From assembly GCA_038380795.1 (NCBI GenBank), contig CM076261.1, positions 94,882,418 through 94,946,417 on the forward strand: a DNA stretch of 64,000 bases, written 5' to 3'. Under the pieces are notes generated by a model. That model was not told the origin of the DNA. It ran no database searches and worked only from the letters and a program-made list of their open reading frames with translations. The translations under genes and the position numbers were made by a program. Positions 1 through 12,000 of the stretch are shown here, in pieces (position 1 is the first letter of the stretch; every line of letters starts with the position of its first letter). The stretch comes from Pyrocephalus nanus. Taxonomy: Eukaryota; Chordata; Aves; Passeriformes; Tyrannidae.

Positions 1-47
1 GTAGTTTCTTCTGCTGAAGTTTCGGCCACAGCCACCAGTAACGCCAT
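1..47 (+). CDS. ADGRB1: ADGRB1 exon, truncated at window start (loop before TM6)
   Basis: Read from base 1, the frame gives [15 protein letters not shown] plus the first two bases (AT) of a Met codon, and a GT donor (GTTAGT) follows at 48. Joining AT to the G at 8544 makes Met followed by ASLWSSC. ADGRB2 and ADGRB3 have closely related text ending in SNAMASLW or RNAMASLW just before TM6, which is why I accept such a short segment. The exon ends in AT rather than the usual AG, so the donor is not a strong consensus. The exon's 5' end is outside the window. Some mammalian ADGRB1 sequences as I remember them enter ASLWSSC from a different upstream junction (RAG-ASLW), so this exon may be alternatively used. 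Confidence 0.85.
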
Positions 48-3000
48 GTTAGTTCCTCTAATTTCAACTTCTTTTCTTTCTTTCTTTCCACTTTCTTTGT
101 TTTTGCTTTTTGTTTGTTTGGGTTTTTTTCTTTTAATTAATTCTTTTTTTTTTTCCTTTTGTTGCTTTTAGTTGGATTTATTTCCCTCTTCCATTTCCCT
201 GCACTCACGGCCCTTGTTTGTTTTCTCTCCCTGTGTCCCTGCCCGCCCTCCCCACATTCCCCAGCTCTCCCTGACCTCATTCTGTGGGCCATGAGTAGTG
301 TAGGGCTCCTCCTGCAGCATCCCTGCTGGAGCTGATGGGCTGGATCCATGAAAAGCCCTTTATGGCATGCTTAGATCTGAGCATGTGAGCAGCCCATGGA
401 AGACAAAGGGACTCTGCATTTGTTGCAAGCCGTGTACATGTTCAATCCTTCCACTGAATTCACTTACAGACCTAAAGATGTGATTCCCAGTTAATTTTGG
501 TGCTAGACAGGGACCTCAAAATCCAGCTTTGCCAACCACTTAAGCATCTGCTTGAGTGTTTTAACTCCAGAGGCTGCAGAGCACTGAGAATGGTTTAAGT
601 GAGTTGGTAAATCACTTCTAAATGTTGGTTTGGTTTTTTTTTCCCTCTTATAAAATGTTAAAGTTAATTTTGGTACCTCGTAGGGCTGCAGGTCTGATTT
701 GATAAGTGTTGACTGCCTCTTTTGGACCCCTGAAAACACTTGAAATTAATTCTCAAACTCTTAAAGTGTTTCATAGCTCTGAGTTACAAAAGTCAAAAGC
801 TGTTAAATCTCTTCTTAGATGCCTCTGGAGTTAGTTTTTTAAAAAGTAATAAAAAAAGGAAAAAAAAAAAAGAAAAAGAATGCCAGAGCTTTGTTCTGCT
901 GGAGAAATTGTTGCTATTTATATAGTTAGCTTTTTTCCCAAAGGTTAAGGTTGGAGGGAGGGTGATGAGGAAAGGTTTGTCTTCCTTCCTTCCCTTTTGG
1001 AAATTGCATGATCTGCATCATACCCAAGTGATGCTGTTACTTTTGATTTTGATGTCTGAAATAATGGATGTAAAATGTGTGAAAGGAACAGTCTTAGATT
1101 ACTTGCAGTTTGAAGACTCCTGCTTTTAATTAATCTAAACAAAAAGAGGCAGCTGAGTGTCAAATCTCAAAATGCAGAAAAAGGAAAGAAAATCAAAGCA
1201 CAAGAGTAACCTGGTCTAGTGGGAGATGTCCCTGCCCATGGCAGGGGATTGGAATGAGATGATCCTTAAGGCCTCTTCCAACCCACACCATTCTATGACT
1301 CTGTGGTTTTCTCTGTGAAATAAAAAACTAAACAAAATCTCATTTATTTTTCGTTGCTAAAGTCATTTACTCACCTTTTGCAACAGTGCCCAGCTGAGGT
1401 GGGGAGATGGAATTGGTCCACACATGTGTACCACGAGTCTGGAATTAGCAGGTCACTGAATTTTGGATTCCTGAGACTGCAGAGGAGCTAAATCAGCAGA
1501 TTTACTATTAATGAGTTAGACTGTTAAATAGGAGAGGCTTTCTGTTCATAGTAAATTCATTTTAAAAGTTAAACAGTCTCAAATCCTTCTCTTGCACTGT
1601 CTGACATCAGTCTGTGATAAATCACATATTCTGATTCATCTCCAAATCAGACCAAAAAAAAAGAAAAAAAAAGGGATATGAAAGCCAGAACTCCTCTTCA
1701 TCCTGCTTTTCTGATTTAAGTGGATGGAGAGAAACTGGAGGGCTCTTGGGAGAGGGCATGTCTTTTGTTCCCCAGCAGGTAAATCCCTCAGATGACAGGT
1801 TTCACTGTTAGTTCAGTGGTCTGTCCTGAAGTGTCCCACACTCTTGTCCTTGCAAAGGCACCACTTAGCAATCCATGGATTAGTTCCCTCAGCCTCATCT
1901 CCCTTTGTCATCCACTTCATTCTGCAGCTGAACTGTTGCCGTTTTTTTCCTCCCCCAAATCTACTGTTTGTCAGAAAGGCAAAGCTCTGATGATGCTTCA
2001 TGCCACTGCCCCCATTCTGCTGCCCTTCATCCTTCCAGTCATTTGAGAACCTTTGCCACTCAGTTTTGGGGTCTTGTCGTGTGGATCATGTGCCAGGAGA
2101 ATTCCTGGCTCCTCCCTGACCTGGAATGAGCTGTAGTGGTTTGGTGGGGAACACATCAAGGATGTTCCTTCCTGCCTTTTTCCTGCTGGGTTTGCTCATT
2201 CCCCTTCCAGTTTACCTCCCACGGCTTCCAGATGCTCATTCTGGGAGAGCATGGCTTGAAAAATACATCCTTTAGCCCATTTTTATTTGGCTTTTGGAAA
2301 TTGTAGAAGTTTTGAACAACTGTTTGTGGTGATGGATATCTGAGTCTAAGAAAGAAGGGGACAGAGAAGGGGATGTGGAACTGAGGCAAAACAGGGGAAA
2401 CCACTGAGGGAGAGCAGAAGGGAAAAAAATTTGCACTGGAAACTGTGCAATTTCTTGACTTAGGGATTGAAAAAGAAAAGTTTTGGATGTCTCTGACTTG
2501 TTAAGGGTTAGACAGACTGGACAGGTGTAGGTTAAAAACACCTTTCCCTTTAAGTTGTGCTGAAGGGGATGCTGGGCAGATTTTGCCATTGGAAGAACTC
2601 TGTTCCCACATTTCCTTCTGTTCACTGTTGCCCTGTAGGGTTCCCCTCAGCCTGTGAAATATTGGCTTATAATTAATTTGTCTTGGCTATATGTGAGAAT
2701 TATTTTCTCTGAGATGGAAAACATAATGGCAGGGTCATGGCATGTTTTGGTATTTGCTGTGAATGAGGAGATCCACTGCAGAAAATAGGGACTGCTGATG
2801 GATGGATGGTTGGATGGGTGGATGGATGGATGGGTGGATGGATGGATGGGTTGATGAATGAATGGATGGGTGGATGGATAGAAGTTGTTGATGTCCCATC
2901 CCTGGAAGTGTCCAAGCCCAGGTTGGATGGGGCTTGTAGTGACCTGGGATAGTTGAAGGTGTCCCTGCCCATGGCAGGAGATTGGAATGAGATGATCTTG

Positions 3001-6000
3001 AAGGTCCTTTCCAACCCAAACCATTCCATGATTCTATGAAATGTCTGGACTCTCAAATTCTGACCATAGGCAATAGAAAGGCCCATAACTAAGGCCCTGG
3101 CACAGTGAGTTCTTCTTGAAGGCAACTCTCCCAAGAGTCAATGTCAGAGAGTCCTCATGACCTTCTCATCATCATCCCTCTTAAATCATCAGAAATTGTT
3201 GTGTCCAATCTCCCATCTAAGGGATTTGCCCTTTTTCTTGGCTCAAAGTCGTTTCAGGGCATCTTAGATATCGAGTTTTCCACCTGTATTGTAATTCCAG
3301 CACTGATGTGAGTCATTATGTCCATGCATGGCTGGCTTTGTGAAGGAGACTGTTCCTCAGGAGAGTGTTGTCCTCATGGTTCAGGGAATTTGAAATGCCC
3401 CCCCTGCCCTTAACTGGGAATAATACCTGGCCCTTGCTGGGACTGTCAGAGAACACCTTCCCTAATTAGGGAATAAGTGAATAATCCAGCACTTTGTCAG
3501 CTGCCTCATCACCTCCCTGTCTCATTTATCACAGGTTCATCATGGAATGGTTTGGGTTGGAAAGGACCTTGAAGGCCATCTCGTTCCAACCCCCTGCCAT
3601 GGGCAGGGACACCTTCCACTAGACCAGGTTGCTCAGGGCAGTTCAGAGGCATTTAATTTAATTTCCTGGTTATGTGATTTTTTTTACTGCAGCAACTGAG
3701 AGAAGAATCATCTTTTGGGGAAAATAGAAACCACATCAGGTGTGGAAAAATCACATTCTGTGTTGCCTGGACATGAGCAGAACATGCAGAGTGCTCCGTC
3801 TTTTGTAGTTACAGGTTTCCTATCTTAGTTTTGTGGGTGTTGAGTTAAAGGGAGGTTCTCTGAAAGTGTCCCTAAAATTGGGACAACACTCTTGCTTTCA
3901 GGAGGAATAGTGTTTAAGTGCTGAAAAAGTGTTCAAGGCCAGGTTGGACAGAGCTCTGAGCAACCTGGTCCAGTGGAAGGTGTCCCTGCTCACAGCAGGG
4001 GGTTGGAATGAGATGATCTTTAAGGTCCCTTCCAACCCAAACCATTCCACAGTTCTGTGATTCTGTGAATCCGAGTTAGAGGAGTGCTAAAGCACAAGAA
4101 AATAAAGTGCATCCCTGCCCTGTGATTTGCCTGCAGCAGAACTGCTGGCACATGAAGAGCCATCCATTATTTTGAGTCCACCGACCTTCTCCCTTTCCAG
4201 AGCTCCTTCTGATAGCTGTTTCTGCATTATAAAGTGATTTTTCCTTCTGCTGCTGCTTTAACTTATGCTACTGCTGCTCTGTCAGTGTTGAGTAACGAGA
4301 AGAATTGATCACTTCCCTCTTTATAATGGCCCTTCACATCTTTATTGGCATGTCCTGTGTGTCCCCCTGCACTCGCCTGTTCTCAGGGTGCAGCGCTCTT
4401 CATCTTTCTTCATGTAGATCTTTGTCTCCAAACCCATTTATTTGCTCTCTTTCCATTGCTCTCCTCTAAGTGCCATCACTTCATGCTGCTTCTTTTGCAA
4501 AGATGAAGACTCTCAAGGCTGCCAGCTTGTGCTAAAGGACAAAACCAGAGCTAGTTGTTGTCATTTTGGCCAGAGGCTTCATCTGCTTGGGGTCAGAGCT
4601 GGGTCTGCTGTGTGCTTTCTTAAGGCTTAGTGGTGGAACTTGTTTCCCATGGTAGAATATCCCATGTTCTAGGGAACAGGAGCAGCTGAGGCAGCTGGGA
4701 TTGTTTAGCCTTTAGAAAAGGAGGATTTGGAGGATCTTACCTGCAGCTACCTGAGAGGAGGTTGTAGCCAGGTGGGGCTCGGTCTCTTCTCCTCAGTAAC
4801 AAGTGGTGGAACAGGAGGAAATGGCCTCAGGTTGTGCCAGGTTTAGGTTGGATAGTAGGAACAATTTCTTCACCAAAAGGGTTATCAAGCATTGGAACAG
4901 GCTGCCCAAGGCACCATCCCTGGAGGGGTTTAAAAACCACGTAGTTGTGGCACTTGGGGACATAGTTTAGTTTCAGCCTTGGCAGTGCTGGGTTAATGGT
5001 TGCACTTAGAGGTCTTTCCCAACCTAAATGGTTCAGGGATGAAGCTGTGGACAACCCTATGGTGTGGCCATGCTGTCACATGTCCTTGTAATTATATCTG
5101 GGGAGGAACAAGGTGACATTTCAGCTGTTCTGCTGAGTGACACTGGCATGTCAGGGTCACCTCACCATAAACCATCTCCCCTATTCCAGAGTGAATGATC
5201 TCCCTCATCCCCCATCTTGAGTGCTGGCATGGGTGGCACAAAGAAGAGGATGTGCCAGCTGATTCCTTAGTCTCAAGCCATACAAATCCTGGATCCGCTG
5301 ATTGCAGCTAATCCGTGATGAAAAGCCATTTAGGTGATCACAGTGTCATTATGGAACGTCAGCATTTCATGTCACATCACATAACCTGATGTTTCTTAGG
5401 CCCTCTGAGTTATTCTGGAGGCTTTTAAGGATGCAAGTAGCTCCTAAAACAGGGACAGGTGGAAAGGTGGTAGAAGTGTGGGCTCTGCTGTGAATTCAGC
5501 TCACGGCAAGTAGAATTCGGGGCAGTCTCACAGAAAACCCACTTGCCTTGCCTTGGGTTTTCTTCTGAAATTTCAATCTTTATGGGACTGTTTTTAATGG
5601 AGGGTTTGGGGTTGGTTTTTTTTTTTTTGAGTTTAATCTTCCATAAATCTAAGCAGAGCTCTGCCAGTGAAACTGGAGTAAGTTCCATTCCTGTGACCTG
5701 TTGCCACCTGCTGCCTGAGAATAAAGATTATGTATTAAGTGTCAACCAACATTTCCATAACATCTTGTTGTTGAGAAGGTGAATCCCAAAGGGAGCAGAA
5801 ATCCATACTCTTAGCTGGTGCAAGTCAGCACAACTCAGGAAAATCCTGATTTACTCCAGCTGAACATGTGGTGCAATATTGTTTTCATCATCTGAGCTGG
5901 AAGGGCAGATGATTTTCCCATCACCTGGTTGGAAAAGCAGAGATTTATGTGGTGATTTAAGGTTGCTCATGTTGGCAGCAGTAGGGAAGTCCATCAGGAT

Positions 6001-9000
6001 GTCTTGACTCAGAGGGAAGTGGAACAGTTTTCCCATATGGAGGCACATGGATCAAGGGGCTGGAAGGACTCACTGAGTGCTTGTGAGGGCAGCAGGAGCT
6101 CTGAAAGGAGAGTTCTGGATCATTGCATTGCTCTGGATGACAAACAGTCTCAAGCAGTGCCTCCTTAAAGCAGGTTTTGAAGCCAGTGGATTCAAATCAA
6201 ACCATTTGCTAAAGAGAAACGTAAATTATGTATAATTTACCTCCCCAGCAGCATCCCTTAAAACCCCAAATCCACGGTTAAATCTTGGATCCAGATCCAT
6301 ATCATCGCCAGTGTGAGTTTGCAGGTCTTTCCAAGAATGGAAAACCCGCCCAGGTTCAGCTGATGTGCATTCACAGGTCAGATCCATTCTCAGATGTGGT
6401 TGCCAGGTCTCTTGTTTGCACTCTGGTGGTAGCAGCATCCACATAAGTGTGTACTGAAAGTGTTCTGGAAGAGCAGAGGATTCCAGGAAGGAGAGTTGTC
6501 TGGTACAGACCTTTCTTAGCAGCTTTTATTGAATTGGATGTTTTCCCCCTTGCTGCTGGAATTGCTTCATCTACCCAGCCATGCTCTGGGAATGTTGTGT
6601 TTGGTGGTTCTTGCATGGAAGACACGTCTAGAGAGGTGCCTTGTGGACCAAACCTTATCTTTCCTTCTGACTTTTCTGCTTCTCTTGAGTTTTTTTCCTC
6701 CACTTACTACTCAGCCAGCTTAATAATGCCCCACCACAAATGATAGCAAAGGGAGATTCCAGTGTAATGAGGCAGATTCCAAGAGGGCTGAGGGAGAAAT
6801 GGAGTAAGAAACTTCTGTTTGGGTGTTGTTTGGTTGAGGGCTGTCTGACTGCTGCCTTTTTTAATTTTTTTTATTTTTAAATAATCCTTTGAAGTGATAG
6901 TTCATATTGGACATTAAACAGCAGTGTTTTCCATCCTGTATAAAATTACAAGGTATCAGATTATGTCATGACCTTTACCCAACATGGGGGTCTCATAATG
7001 CTTGTTCTAATTAAAAAAAAAATTAATAATTCCACTTCCCTGATCCCTTAGGTAAATTATATTCCTTAATAATACTACTAAGGAGCATATCTGAGTCTGG
7101 ACAGGTTGTAGAGATGCTGCTATCAGGGTATCATTGTGCCTATGAAAATAAACTGTCACTTCAGTGCGTGGTCATTACAGCAGAACTGATGTAACAACAC
7201 TTGCCAAACCCTTAATGAAGCCAGGGGGTTATATCCTGATGTCCATCCCTGTATCCAAGCTCCAGCTTTGTCCAGGTAAAGCTCTCATGGAGCTCTGTGA
7301 GAGCAGTACCTGCATAACCAGCAAGTAAACATTAAAAACTTGCTCATAGAGCAGAGAATGGTAAGCAAGTCCCATGTAAGTACTGCAAAAAAAACGTGTG
7401 TCCCGGTATCTGTCCTGTAATTTATTGTGTCACCTGTATTTGTCTGTTAGTGTTTAGGTTGAGTTTTGCTTGGAACTCAGCTTTTTATTCAGCCTGTGCC
7501 CAGGTCTGCTCTGATTTGTTGGGGAAAACCCCACAGAGAAATTCTCCTTGGTGCACCAGGATGAGTGACATCTTAAAATCTCCCCAGCAAGCTGCTAAAA
7601 TTGCTTGGGACCCCTTTTTGCTCAGATTGCTGAATGTCCAAATAGTGCATGGGAGCAGAGCTGGTTTCCCATTTCCAGGGCCATCCTTTATAGATAAAGT
7701 GGAGATTTGTGGGGATAAAGCACTTGTATTACAGAAAACTGCTTTGTCCAGTTGGGTGATTTGTGAATTAAGACATGGCTTGAATCTCAAGTTATTTTAA
7801 CCCAGGATACCCACCCATGAATAAACTTATTTACAGTAATTGCTGAATATAGGGAAAAAAATATATTTTGAGCAGATCACAGCAGAAAGCAGAAAAATTT
7901 CTGCCCACAGGAAGATTGGGTCAGGAATCAGTTCTCCTGGTGTTCACGGAAGCAGCGTTGTAGGGACCATCAGCTGGAGAGTAAAGGAGCACCAGCAGAA
8001 TGTAGCAGCCTCCACATCAGCTCTGAGCTTGTCTGTTCTAGTCACTCAAAGCTGTGACTCACGTCCCAGTGTTGGTGTCTTCCATGTGCTGTGGAAGTCC
8101 AAGTGTGTGTAACCCCAAGTACCGACAGCCATCGTGACAGACCAGTCTCTGCTGCAACTGTCCCCCCTTCCCTTTGGCAACCTCCAGTGGTCGTATTTTG
8201 TCTCCCTCCCCTCGGGGAACGCTGTGGATTAGTGGCAGAGTGGGAAGGGTGTGAAAGGGGGAGCGAGGTGTCCTCATCCTTCCTCCCCACCTCCAGTTTT
8301 CTGCATGTTTGCACCATTGGCAAGTTGCCCCTCCCTCAGAAACGTGTCACCTGTTTTGAGCAGAGTGAGTGTGCAAAGCATCCTCCTGCTTCCCTGGGAG
8401 AGGGGCTCAGAAAACATCCAGCATCCAGCAGATGTTTGCTGGAGGAGTCTTCTGCAGCCCCGTGGGATCGGGGGGCTGGAGGAGCATCCCCCCTGGAAGC
8501 GGGTGAGGCTAAAGCTGAGTTCTCTTTTCCTCTGCCTTGACAGGGCATCCCTTTGGAGCTCCTGCGTGGTCCTGCCTCTCCTGGCCCTCACCTGGATGTC
8601 TGCAGTCCTGGCCATCACAGACAGGCGCTCAGCCCTCTTCCAGATCCTCTTTGCTGTCTTTGACTCCTTGGAGGGCTTTGTCATCGTTATGGTCCATTGC
8701 ATCCTGCGGCGGGAGGTGAGACGAAGGAGTCCTTCTCCTTCAGAGCCTCAACACATTTCCCATCATAAAAAATCACCTGGAAAATGTCCAGCCAGCCTGG
8801 CAACTTCTCTGACCCTGCAAACTTTTGACTTTGGGTGGATGGGTGACCACAAAAATGACAGTGACAGTGTCGGTCAGAGGACAGGAGGGGTGAATCGGTG
8901 CTTGTCATGCTGAGTGTACTGCAAAGTGGAATTTGGTGGGCAGCCTTAGGTTGTATAACATGCCAGGCTTAGATTGGATAACGTGTCAAGCTTGGCTTGT

Positions 9001-12000
9001 TGAACACCAAAATTCACGTTTCCAGCGTGTTTCCACCCCACCTCCAAAAAATGCGACATTAAAAAGATAATTTGTGATTTCAAGAGAGCCAAGTTTCACT
9101 GAGATTTACAGAATGAAAGGTGTGTTGGCATGAACACCCAGATATTCCAGCTGGAAAGTAAAGCCAGCAATAATCAAGCAAGGAAATTGAGGGAATTCTC
9201 TGCAGCATCCCCGTGGAGAATTCAAATGGTAAATTATATCAGGGAAGAAAAGGATGAATCTTTTATGTTTCTTTTATTCTTTTCATCCCACTGAGTGCAA
9301 AGACTATTAATAACAGAGACAGGAAGGGGCTTTTCTTTTTTTTTTTTTCAGAATTCATTTCATCTTCTTACAGCTCCTTTAAATTAAGTAAAACAGATTA
9401 ATTCCTTATGTCAGGCCAATGAAATCAATGGAATTACACCAGTGGCTTGGCTGAGACTCCTTCCACTAACTACATTATAAATATGAGCCTGCATTTAACT
9501 CCCATTGCAGTCCCTGGGATTGTTTTTTCCACTGATTTCAGTGAGTTTTGGACCAGATATTTATCACAGGACCATAATCAAACTTTGTATTCCCCACTAT
9601 AATTATTTATGCAATAGCATAAATAGCAAAAGATATTGCAAGCTGCAAAACAGAAGGCATTTTTATTCTTGATGTTATAAATAAAGCAACTGGAAGCAGT
9701 GATCCAGGACAGCTGGAAAACCTCGGAGCTGCTCTTCAGTAGTGAAATATGAGACATATAAACCATGTGAAATAAATACCTGTATGCTGCTAAATCCATG
9801 TTCTTTTATCTACCAACGACTGTTTCTTTGTTGGTTTTGTTTTGTTTTGTTTTTAATTTTAGCAGAATTTAATGCAGTTTGGTCTGCCTGACTGTGACTT
9901 TTGCCAATCCCTTTGTTCCTGCAGGTCCAGGATGCCGTGAAGTGCCGAGTTGTGGATCGTCAGGAGGAGGGAAATGGAGACTCAGGGGGGTCGTTTCAGA
10001 ACGGACACGCTCAGCTCATGGTAGGGAAAAGCACCACCTGGGCTGTTACTGAGGCACCTCTGGGCATCTTGAACTCAGAACTGATGAACAGAGGGCTCTG
10101 TCCATCAGAAAGTCTTCAATCCGTGTCCTTTTTTACCTTTAAACCGGTGCTTGAGCAAACTTAGCCCTTGGAATAGAATCTTTCACACAAATCTGGTTGT
10201 GTTTTTTTATTAAATTGTGATGTCAAGGGGATTAAACTTAGACAACTGCATTTGCAGACATCTTGGTGAGATCCTTTCTTTCACAGAAAATAAAAAGCCA
10301 AAATAACACCTCCCAGGTCTTCCAGACCTTCTCTTCCCCACCACGCTGCCCTAACTGGAGTTAATTTAATACTGTTTTAATCACAGCGTGTTGGGTTCTT
10401 ATTATAAAGATACTGTCTCAGAGGGATTGGTTTCTCTCCAAAGCACCCTTTGCTTCCTTGGGAATATAATTTAAGCTCTGTAAATCCTGGTCCTGTTGTG
10501 TAAGTCCCTGGACAAACAGTGTGGATAAGGCCACAGAGGAATAAGCTGTGGGGCTTCATCTCGAGCCTGCCTCGCTGTTTGGATGCAGTTGATACAAGAA
10601 ACATTTAATTTCTGCAGTTAAGCCATCAGGAGAATCACAAGATTTGAACAAAAACACTCATTAATATTAGAACTCCATCACAACCCAGCGATGGTTTTTT
10701 CCAGTGCTAAGCAGAACACTTTGTGCTTGGGTGCAACAAGGTCTGACTTCAAACAGCACAATCTCCGAGTCAGGACATCAAGAGACGTTCAGTTCCACCA
10801 CAGCCCGGTGGTGTTTGTTGAAAAACATGTTCTCATTTCACTGCCTAATCTCCTCCTTCTCAGACAGGTTCTCGCTCTGCCTAATTGTGTGTAATTAGAA
10901 AGGCCCCTCGTGTGCCTGGTGCTTTGGCCTCTTCAATAATAGACACCGTAATCACATCCAGCCTCGATCTTCTTTTCAATAAGTCATCACCCCGAGCTTT
11001 TTTTGAACTCCCTCTGTAAGATGTGCCTGCAAATTATTTATGTGACCTTTTCCCCACACGCCCTTCATGCTCCCAGCACCCTTTGAAGCTGTGGATGCTC
11101 TCTTTGTTATTCACCACCCTGAGTTTCAGCTATTTTGTATCTCTCTAAAATTCCCTGTTTTCATTCATTCATTCATTCATTCATTGCAAAATTCTGTGTC
11201 AGCCACAAGTTTTGTAGAGACATTACATTTATTCTGCGCTGGTGGTGGATGTTTTGAGGAGCTGAGAGCTCAGAGTCACTTTTTTCACATCCAGGCACAA
11301 AAAGCTCTGGGGTTGAGAAGGGAATGATGACTCCTCACTGATACTACTAGAGGGGTACAATGTTATTTTACAGTGACTGACTTGTAAAATAACCAAAGAA
11401 ATCAAAAGCTTTGCAGGGTGGCAGTTTTTTTGCTGTTACCTTTTGCAGTAATTTCCAAATCTGCCCAAGTGGTGAAAAGGAGCTTAGCTGAGTAGAAATG
11501 TTTTCCACAAAGTCTTGTTGACTGGAATTAAATATAAACCTATCTTATATTTATTTATCAGCAAAACTGGTACAGGCATTCAGCTGCATTTTTTTCTGGA
11601 ACTCCTATAGGAAAATGAGATTATATTTTTCTGTGTCATCCCATTTGCCCATTTAAATGTTAGTTCAGTGATATTTCTCTTCTGTTCTTTTCAGATTTCT
11701 TTGGTATCCCAAATAATTTGCCAAGGAATTAGCATCAAGAGGGTTGAGATGTTTCCTCAACCAGCTTTTCAACCACTCTTGGATCTCAACCTGCAAATAT
11801 TAAAGTGTTTATCTGAGGGAGGGGGGAGGTGGAGATTTTTTCCCCATACTTTTCTTAGTATTTGACTTTAATCATTACAATTAAATGAAGTGTCTTTCTG
11901 AAATTATTCAGGAAATAGTCAGTGAACTCTCTGCCTTTTTCTAGTCTGCAGCTTTTCTGTTGCTCCATGAAAACCCATGGCCTGCTATGACTCAGTTTAT

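Larger units (their letters stand above)
48..8543 (+). other. ADGRB1: ADGRB1 intron, 8.5 kb
   Basis: The donor is GTTAGT at 48 and the acceptor is TTGACAG ending at 8543. The intron is AT-leaning, with five CR1 fragments in its first 5 kb, a TGGA-type microsatellite and several T or A runs. From about 5.1 to 8.5 kb I see no recognisable repeat or coding exon, only single-copy sequence with chance open frames. Confidence 0.85.

Noticed and set aside
2647..3134. Minus-strand frames of 94-144 codons with [12 protein letters not shown] repeats
   Set aside because: They are translations of the TGGA microsatellite and the adjacent CR1 tail.
8251..8543. Extension of the TM6/TM7 frame upstream of 8544
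   Set aside because: The open frame continues into intron sequence by chance. The AG acceptor at 8543 and exact joining to base 47 define the exon start.
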